A stretch of DNA of 34,861 nt from NCBI GenBank assembly GCA_021825445.1, contig JAKAHA010000010.1:1-34861 (forward strand). The letters are read 5' to 3'. Position 1 is the stretch's first letter. Each line of letters opens with the position of its first letter. Shown here one piece after another: positions 28,813 to 34,861 of this stretch. Source of the stretch: a bacterium (GTDB taxonomy: Bacteria > Patescibacteriota > Microgenomatia > UBA1406 > GWC2-37-13). Under the pieces are notes generated by a model, which made no database searches, was not told the DNA's origin, and saw only the letters and a program-made list of their open reading frames with translations. Both the position numbers and the translations under genes were made by a program.

Positions 28813-29973
28813 TTAGGAATCTGATCTTGAAGAAGTGACAACAAATGGTAGGGTTTCATTTGGATAAATTAGATCTGAATAAGGTCCTAAAGTTCTAAAT
28901 AACGAAACATTCTGTGATCCACCCTCTTCATGTATTGCAATATTTCTAATTGCTTCGATGTAGTCGTTAGATAGTTGGAGTTTAACTTCATCGAGTTTAT
29001 AATGGATTGGTGTATAAACACACGAACCAATCACTGAAGGATCGGGAAAAGCAACTACAAAGCGTTTATAATCATTATTAATAGCGAATTTATTTACCAA
29101 ATCAATCATTTGTATTATATTAAGCTCTTGTGGTTTTTGTCCAAAAGTTTTACTTGATTCATTGAAAGGTGAAAATATTGACGTTAGAAATGTCTTCATC
29201 TCTCCTTGTTTCGTATATAATGTAACTAAACAATTAGCAAATTCTCCCGTATACGCTTGGTTTTTAAGCGTGTCAACACCTTTGATGTCATCTAAGTCAG
29301 TGTCTAGTGTTGCAGAATCAACAACAAAACCATATTGAACCAAAGCATTAGTATTCTGTCTTTTATCATAAAAAGTTTTAAATTCCTTGGGTGTTGTGAT
29401 TATAGCTTTGCCATCTGCAATTACTAATCCTCCTGCGTAAGGTGATGGCTTATTTTGACTAGATGCTCTAGCATCAAAATTTCCGTCAGAAGTGGAATGT
29501 CCCGCAAAAAGACTAAATTTAGAATATTTTTGATCGGTACTTTTATATATTGGGTTAGGTAGTGTGATTGAAGGTGGACCATCAACCAAAGTTTGACCTA
29601 AACTAAAATACGTTTTATCTCCCGAGAGAGTTTCTTTTACAGGTTTTGCTTTGCAAGTATTTGTAATATCAAAAAAACCAATGTTCGTTCCATTCTTTAG
29701 TATATGAATACTACTACTTTCACAGACATTTTTCATCCAACTTTCATTGTAAGAGATAGGTTCATCCAAATTAAAAAGTTGTACATCTGTCATTTGAGCT
29801 AATCGAGATTGAATAATTTCGCTTATATCTTTGGAAGCCTTGCCAGTAACTAATGAATGATATGCTAAATTAAAAAAATCAGGATTAAACTTGTATGCAC
29901 CATATAACATACCCGCGAATGCTGGAATACCATATATAAAGAATTCTCGCCTGCCTATTTTTGGTTTATCCAC
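28813..29973 (-). CDS. Secreted/anchored protein, function unknown
   Basis: 386 residues with GTG start at 29973. The N-terminus MDKPKIGRREFFIYGIPAFA looks like a twin-arginine-type or single hydrophobic anchor (RR at 8-9, hydrophobic at about 11-30). The mature part is soluble. Features: FSLFAGHSTSDGN and YAGGLVIADGKAIIT around 150-190. I do not recognise the family. The start is supported by a consensus promoter whose -10 box ends 5 nt upstream. It converges with the HAD gene, and the MTase gene upstream ends at 30004. Confidence 0.65.
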   Translation of the reverse strand: MDKPKIGRREFFIYGIPAFAGMLYGAYKFNPDFFNLAYHSLVTGKASKDISEIIQSRLAQMTDVQLFNLDEPISYNESWMKNVCESSSIHILKNGTNIGFFDITNTCKAKPVKETLSGDKTYFSLGQTLVDGPPSITLPNPIYKSTDQKYSKFSLFAGHSTSDGNFDARASSQNKPSPYAGGLVIADGKAIITTPKEFKTFYDKRQNTNALVQYGFVVDSATLDTDLDDIKGVDTLKNQAYTGEFANCLVTLYTKQGEMKTFLTSIFSPFNESSKTFGQKPQELNIIQMIDLVNKFAINNDYKRFVVAFPDPSVIGSCVYTPIHYKLDEVKLQLSNDYIEAIRNIAIHEEGGSQNVSLFRTLGPYSDLIYPNETLPFVVTSSRSDS

Positions 29974-29978
29974 GCAAA

Positions 29979-30007
29979 ATTATACCACTATCCTATAGTA
30001 GTTTCAA
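29979..30007 (-). promoter_or_regulatory. Leaderless promoter of the secreted orphan
   Basis: On the minus strand TTGAAA (30007-30002), 17-nt spacer, TATAAT (29984-29979), then 5 nt to a GTG start at 29973. A predicted leaderless mRNA. Confidence 0.68.
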
Positions 30008-30558
30008 TTGGAATAAATAAATATTTTATTCTTCCCTTGAATGACTCTATCGTTTTTTTTAAGACTTTTGATTGGATACATATAGCTCACCACTTTAAAC
30101 TTTGATATTTGGAGTTTGATATTTGAAATAGTTTTTTCCAAAAACCAGGGGGAGATGTAGAGATAGAAGGTTGGTAGAGACAAGGCATTGCCTTGTCTGT
30201 ACAAATGAGAAGAAAAATTCATTTTAAAAATATCGTCACGAATGATTTTTATATTTTTTCCATTTGGATGAAATAATCTACGAAGATGAAGGATAAAAAT
30301 CAAAATCGGATTGATTTCGACGGCGATAAACTGGGTGTTCAAACCATTTTTATATGCTTTTCTAGCTGCTTTAAAAATCACAATTCCGTCTCCCGCCCCG
30401 AGATCTATTATGATCTGATTATTTTTTAAATTCAAAGCCTTGATAATTAGAGAAATATCAGCGGGCTGAGTTGGGAAGTAGGGGATGGGAGATAATTTTT
30501 TCGAAGAAAAAAGCAGGATTATTGCAATTAAAACCCCTACTAAAATATATATTAACAT
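30004..30558 (-). CDS. SAM-dependent methyltransferase with membrane anchor
   Basis: 184 residues. A hydrophobic N-terminus (about 1-18) is followed by the Rossmann-fold motif IIIDLGAGDGIVIFKA (motif I) and FIAVEINPILIF (motif II with acidic Glu), a class I methyltransferase core. The substrate is unknown. A palindromic repeat (30174-30202, family D) encodes LYRQGNALSLP in frame, and another repeat-derived stretch encodes ISNIKLQISKFK. Repeat C lies immediately upstream of the ATG. Confidence 0.82.
   Translation of the reverse strand: MLIYILVGVLIAIILLFSSKKLSPIPYFPTQPADISLIIKALNLKNNQIIIDLGAGDGIVIFKAARKAYKNGLNTQFIAVEINPILIFILHLRRLFHPNGKNIKIIRDDIFKMNFSSHLYRQGNALSLPTFYLYISPWFLEKTISNIKLQISKFKVVSYMYPIKSLKKNDRVIQGKNKIFIYSN
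30174..30202. repeat. Repeat family D, copy 1, inside methyltransferase gene
   Basis: 29 bp: GTAGAGACAAGGCA plus its near-inverted complement; the perfect palindrome of this family is at 32014-32041. Read in frame as part of the protein. Confidence 0.88.
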
Positions 30559-30562
30559 TTAT

Positions 30563-30670
30563 AAATTTCTAATTACTAATTATTCTAATTGACCTAAAAA
30601 AGTTCCAAATCCCAATTTATACATTGGTCATTATTTAGATCAATTAGAAATTAGGTTAATTAGGTCAATT
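30563..30670 (-). repeat. Repeat family C, copy 3 (5' of methyltransferase)
   Basis: On the minus strand it begins AATTGACCTAATTAACCTAA, has AAATTGGGATTTGG in the middle, ends GGTCAATTAGAATAATTAG and TAATTAGAAATT a few bases before the ATG at 30558. Same orientation as in nadC and dnaB. Confidence 0.85.
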
Positions 30671-30684
30671 TTGTTCTTTATCAT

Positions 30685-31999
<1,315 letters not shown>

Positions 32000-32013
32000 A
32001 TATTATTAATGTT

Positions 32014-32041
32014 GTAGAGACGAGGCATGCCTCGTCTCTAC
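32014..32041. repeat. Repeat family D, perfect 28-bp palindrome
   Basis: GTAGAGACGAGGCA followed by its exact reverse complement, between purA and guaB, 11 nt before the guaB ATG. A near-copy is inside the methyltransferase gene. Confidence 0.9.
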
Positions 32042-32051
32042 CAATTTTTTT

Positions 32052-33107
32052 ATGAATATTCGAAAAAATATCGGTCTAACCTTTGACGACGTATTACTTG
32101 TTCCTCAAAAGACTGATATAGTCTCCCGAGGAGATGTTGATCTAACGACCAATTTAACCAAAAAAATTAAATTAAAGATTCCTGTGATTTCTGCCAATAT
32201 GGATACGGTTACCGAAACTGAGATGGCAATAGCTTTGGCTCGGGAGGGCGGAATTGGAATCATTCACAGATTTTTGACGATAGAAAGAGAGGCTGAGATG
32301 GTCTCAGACGTCAAAAAAGAGGGGTTGCTGGTTGGGGCGGCTGTTGGAATAAGAGGAGATTATTTGGAGCGAGCCCAAGCACTGGTTAGTGCTGGAGTTG
32401 ATGTGATTGTCATTGATATTGCCCACGGTCACTCACTTTATTTAATTAAGGTTTTAAAAGATTTGAAGAAAAAATTTCCAAAAGTTGATGTAATTGCAGG
32501 AAATGTGGCGACTCCCGAAGCGACTGAGGAACTTATTAAAAATGGAGCATCGGCTATCAAGGTTGGGATCGGTCCGGGAGCTTTATGTATTACTCGCATT
32601 GTTGCTGGTGCCGGCGTTCCACAACTAACTGCAATTTCAGAATGTGCGGCGGTTGCGAAAAAATTTGGTGTACCAATTATTGCTGATGGGGGAATCAGAA
32701 ATTCTGGAGATATGGTAAAAGCCTTAGCCGTTGGTGCCTCAACTGTGATGATTGGAACTTTATTTGCAGGTTGTAAAGAATCTCCAGCCCTAACTTTTTT
32801 TAAAAATAATCGAAAATATAAACTGACTCGAGGAATGGCGTCTTTAATGGCAAATCATGATCGACAAAAAAATGATGTAACGGTCAAAAAAGATTTGAAA
32901 GAGTATGCAGCCGAAGGAGTCGAGGCAGTTGTACCATACAGGGGGCATCTGGCTGAATTTTTAAATCAAATGCTTGGTGGAGTCCGATCAGGATTTTCAT
33001 ATTGTGGAGCTAAAAATATCATTGAGGCTTGGAAAAAAGCCGAATTTATTCAAATCACTCAAAGTTCGCTCATCGAATCCAAACCACACGACGTCGAGCA
33101 GATTTAA
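32052..33107 (+). CDS. guaB: IMP dehydrogenase lacking CBS domains
   Basis: 351 residues against about 480-500 for a usual IMPDH. The catalytic barrel is complete: FDDVLLVPQ, ISANMDTVTE, GGIGIIHRF, the NAD/IMP site and the catalytic Cys179 in GPGALCITR (usually GPGSICTTR), then ADGGIRNSGD, GTLFAGCKESP and YRGHL. Residues 76-98 run directly from TIEREAEMVSDVKKEG into LLVGAAV, where normal enzymes hold the Bateman (CBS pair) domain, so the regulatory module is missing. A GMP reductase is an alternative, but the neighbourhood (purA) and catalytic flap favour IMPDH. The stop overlaps the convergent gene by 4 bp. Confidence 0.9.
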   Translation: MNIRKNIGLTFDDVLLVPQKTDIVSRGDVDLTTNLTKKIKLKIPVISANMDTVTETEMAIALAREGGIGIIHRFLTIEREAEMVSDVKKEGLLVGAAVGIRGDYLERAQALVSAGVDVIVIDIAHGHSLYLIKVLKDLKKKFPKVDVIAGNVATPEATEELIKNGASAIKVGIGPGALCITRIVAGAGVPQLTAISECAAVAKKFGVPIIADGGIRNSGDMVKALAVGASTVMIGTLFAGCKESPALTFFKNNRKYKLTRGMASLMANHDRQKNDVTVKKDLKEYAAEGVEAVVPYRGHLAEFLNQMLGGVRSGFSYCGAKNIIEAWKKAEFIQITQSSLIESKPHDVEQI

Positions 33108-33382
33108 GTGATATTTACTTTATGGGCTTTTCTTGCATAAGCAGCAAATTCGGAGTTTGATCGTAAAGTCCAATAGCGATGATTGAAATATAAAGTCATG
33201 TTTGTTTGGCAGATATATATTGGTAAGTCCCAATGTTTTCTTGAAGTTTTTTTTGCAACGATATCATGTTGTAAGACGCCTCTACCAGAACCCAAAGGAT
33301 ATATTACCGTTCCCTCACTAAATCTAAAGACTGTTTCAGGAATAGTTTCTTCCAAATGCAACTGATAAACTTTTTCGTGCAT
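33104..33382 (-). CDS. Hypothetical protein, 92 residues
   Basis: Soluble, basic, with YQLHLEETIPETVFRFSEGT and LYFNHRYWTLRSNSEFAAYA; Cys only in ICQ. No family recognised. Convergent with guaB, overlapping by 4 bp. Upstream are the composite palindrome and tRNA-Leu on the same strand, so it may be co-transcribed after the tRNA. Confidence 0.55.
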   Translation of the reverse strand: MHEKVYQLHLEETIPETVFRFSEGTVIYPLGSGRGVLQHDIVAKKTSRKHWDLPIYICQTNMTLYFNHRYWTLRSNSEFAAYARKAHKVNIT

Positions 33383-33390
33383 TTTTTTAG

Positions 33391-33458
33391 TGGAACGTAA
33401 TATATCTTTGATATAAACGTTCCAACAACGTTGTCCCGTTTAGCGGGACTTACGTTGT
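33391..33458. repeat. Composite nested palindromes between orphan and tRNA-Leu
   Basis: TGGAACGT (33391-33398) pairs with ACGTTCCA (33417-33424). Immediately after, ACAACGT (33425-33431) pairs with ACGTTGT (33452-33458), enclosing GTCCCG-TTTAG-CGGGAC (33433-33449). It lies just 3' of tRNA-Leu, where it could help end the tRNA transcript, and just 5' of the 33382 gene. Confidence 0.7.
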
Positions 33459-33540
33459 GGGTGAGGAGGGAGTCGAACCCTCATGGAAGTGAATCCACTA
33501 GTTTTTGAGACTAGCCTGTATGCCATTCCAGCACTCACCC
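33458..33540 (-). tRNA. tRNA-Leu (CAA)
   Basis: Acceptor GGGTGAG/CTCACCC, anticodon stem CTAGT/ACTAG with loop CTCAAAA (anticodon CAA), a long variable arm GGATTCACTTCC as in class II tRNAs, T-arm GAGGG/CCCTC. Discriminator A73; CCA is not encoded, unlike tRNA-His and tRNA-Thr. Confidence 0.93.
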
Positions 33541-33593
33541 TAAGTCAAGAGATATTATAACAATTGGGTGGAAGATAAGAAATAGAAATAAAT

Positions 33594-33620
33594 GTCATCC
33601 CCGTGAAAACGGGGATCCAT
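33594..33620. repeat. Palindromic repeat family A, half copy
   Basis: Only the left hairpin (GTCATCCCCGTGAAAACGGG with GATCCAT). It forms the last codons of the 33595 gene on the minus strand. Confidence 0.85.
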
Positions 33621-33804
33621 GTTTTCGGAAGGGGTGAACCATCTTAAATATCTTTAAATTAAAATAAACGAGGACTCCAAAAATTAATAGAAAAATTGTC
33701 ATATAGGGAATTTTAAAAATTAACATGTCGATAAGTATAAACACACAAAGACTGTTTGAAATAAAAAATATTTTTACAACAATTGTCCAGAGATCTTTTT
33801 CCAT
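33595..33804 (-). CDS. Small membrane protein with repeat-derived C-terminus
   Basis: 69 residues, two hydrophobic helices (about 7-28 and 33-53, very Ile/Phe-rich). The last residues HGSPFSRG and the stop come from the half copy of repeat A, so the original C-terminus was probably replaced. Family unknown; a chance ORF cannot be excluded. Confidence 0.5.
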   Translation of the reverse strand: MEKDLWTIVVKIFFISNSLCVFILIDMLIFKIPYMTIFLLIFGVLVYFNLKIFKMVHPFRKHGSPFSRG

Positions 33805-33888
33805 AAATATGTGATATTTTGGAAAGACCTCTGTTTAACCAACGACATTTGTAAATGAAGGCTGTTTCTACAGATTTCTTATGAAATT

Positions 33889-34251
33889 TTATTTTTCTAA
33901 CTGTTTTTGATAATTTTTTTCAAGAATAAAAACATACATTATTTCTCCTGTTTTAGTGCTTAAATCACGGTGAGTACTAATTACGGTTTGTCCAGTAGTC
34001 TCTCTGATAATTTGTGACATTTCGCTAATATTTTGTTCATGCAGATGCCTTCTAATATCTTTTACCACCTCAATTCCTTTATCTCCTTTTAATAGACTTT
34101 TTTCAATCGGGGACAAATTACCATTTAGTCTGATAATTATCATATCTTCAACGATATATGTCTTGGTTTTTGTCGGTCCAACACCCAATATTTCTAAGTA
34201 AAACTTAGTTGCTTTTTTGGTTAGAGTATCTTCTATTTGTCCTTTTGTCAT
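33889..34251 (-). CDS. DUF2294-family protein
   Basis: 120 residues. The pattern GVGPTKTKTYIVEDMIIIRL, then LSPIEKSLLKGDKGIEVVKD and ISTHRDLSTKTGEIMYVFIL matches DUF2294 as I recall it (GRGP.xVKxYxVGDMVIVRLxGxLTPAE..., SxHxDISTKTGE). The function is not established. It is preceded by a strong hairpin in its leader (34262-34300). Confidence 0.82.
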   Translation of the reverse strand: MTKGQIEDTLTKKATKFYLEILGVGPTKTKTYIVEDMIIIRLNGNLSPIEKSLLKGDKGIEVVKDIRRHLHEQNISEMSQIIRETTGQTVISTHRDLSTKTGEIMYVFILEKNYQKQLEK

Positions 34252-34261
34252 AAAATTAAAA

Positions 34262-34300
34262 AAACCAGCCTGAGTCGCTCAAGCGACTTCTTGCTGGTTT
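34262..34300 (-). terminator. Terminator-like hairpin in the leader of the DUF2294 gene
   Basis: AAACCAGC (34262-34269) pairs with GCTGGTTT (34293-34300); inside, AGTCGC (34273-34278) pairs with GCGACT (34283-34288). On the minus strand the stem is followed by a run of T. It is located 11 nt before the ATG at 34251, so it could be an attenuator for this gene or a stop for transcripts entering from the right. Confidence 0.5.
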
Positions 34301-34417
34301 ACACTAAAACTATCTAATAAAATATAGATTTTTTTACTGTCTACCCCCCAATAATTACACAGCCAAATTATAAGCGTTTAAGCTCGTCTTGTCAACGACC
34401 GCAAAATAAATCTTCTA

Positions 34418-34445
34418 TTGCATTTTTTTTAAAATCAAATATAAT
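34418..34445 (+). promoter_or_regulatory. pyrB promoter
   Basis: TTGCAT (34418-34423), 16-nt spacer, TATAAT (34440-34445). A dyad ATGACCTT (34463-34470) with AAGGTCAT lies in the leader and includes an in-frame ATG. Confidence 0.6.
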
Positions 34446-34507
34446 AGTATTCTCAGATACATATGACCTTTCAATTAATTCAAGGTCATGGTGAGTCGCA
34501 TCGAACC

Positions 34508-34861
34508 ATGAAAAAATCTGAGATTTTTTTTGGGCAAGATATTATTTCCCTCGACCAATTTAATCGTAAATCTGTTGAAAAAATTTTTTCCGAAGTCTCC
34601 AAAATTAAAAAAACTCCAACAAAAAAATTATTAAAAACTTTAGCTGGAAAGATAGTCGGTCTTATGTTTTTTGAACCTTCAACTAGGACTTTTAGTTCAA
34701 ACTCGGCAGCCGTAAAAAGATTAGGTGGTCAGACTATTGAATATCAAAATCCTCTTTCAACTTCTTCCGTTGTCAAAGGTGAAACTATTGAAGATACTAC
34801 AAAAATGATGGAGCAGTATTGTGATGCTATAGTTATGCGCCATCCAATTGCAGGAACTTTA
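34508..34861 (+). CDS. pyrB: Aspartate carbamoyltransferase catalytic subunit, N-terminal part
   Basis: 118 codons to the right edge. PyrB joins carbamoyl phosphate and aspartate, the committed step of pyrimidine synthesis. The carbamoyl-phosphate site FFEPSTRTF (about 57-65) and the following SVVKGETIEDT and MRHPIAGTL regions are present. The start is taken as ATG 34508 (MKKSEIFFGQ), with an in-frame alternative at 34463 adding 15 residues. The promoter at 34418-34445 fits either; the 34463 ATG lies in the leader hairpin. Confidence 0.92.
   Translation, partial: MKKSEIFFGQDIISLDQFNRKSVEKIFSEVSKIKKTPTKKLLKTLAGKIVGLMFFEPSTRTFSSNSAAVKRLGGQTIEYQNPLSTSSVVKGETIEDTTKMMEQYCDAIVMRHPIAGTL

Overview
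The window is AT-rich, densely packed and uses the standard code. Its repeats and gene content resemble a Candidate Phyla Radiation (Patescibacteria) genome, most like Microgenomates. I infer this from dispersed palindromic repeats, some placed in frame inside genes; many small orphan membrane proteins; a CBS-less IMP dehydrogenase; promoters lying almost on start codons; and small families such as DUF5659 that are common in those genomes. No rRNA or marker gene settles the taxonomy.

Layout. 1-2112: start of ychF (minus), then two paralogous 73-residue XRE regulators bracketing a REP-associated HUH transposase (RayT) that is flanked by palindromic REP sequences, then a SpoU/TrmH methyltransferase. 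2113-2588: a repeat and a probable small RNA with promoter and terminator. 2589-10309: MFS and TauE/SafE transporters, a double CinA-C protein, and de novo NAD synthesis (nadC and nadA on minus, nadB divergent), ending with a SHOCT protein. 10485-12319: a membrane protein with carbonic-anhydrase-like metal motifs and an AbrB/Doc toxin-antitoxin pair.

12345-20300: an 8-kb integrative element in the 3' end of tRNA-His. It has a 16-bp direct repeat of the tRNA end, a large serine recombinase whose stop codon lies inside the tRNA gene, an OLD-family nuclease as likely defence cargo, a GIY-YIG nuclease, a DnaD-like replication protein, several small orphans and a structured RNA.

20565-34861: tRNA-Thr, an MBL hydrolase, dnaB, and a copper-efflux operon (csoR, copA split into two overlapping ORFs, a CxxC micropeptide, and an HMA-TauE/SafE-cupredoxin fusion). 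Then come PAP2 and HAD phosphatases, a secreted orphan, a methyltransferase, purA, guaB, tRNA-Leu, small orphans, a DUF2294 protein and the start of pyrB.

Across the window at least five repeat families recur. One, about 110 bp long, sits immediately 5' of three unrelated start codons in the same orientation. Several others are inserted in frame into nadB, copA, the methyltransferase and PAP2. Many genes have a -10 box only 5-13 nt before the start codon, which suggests leaderless or near-leaderless transcription.
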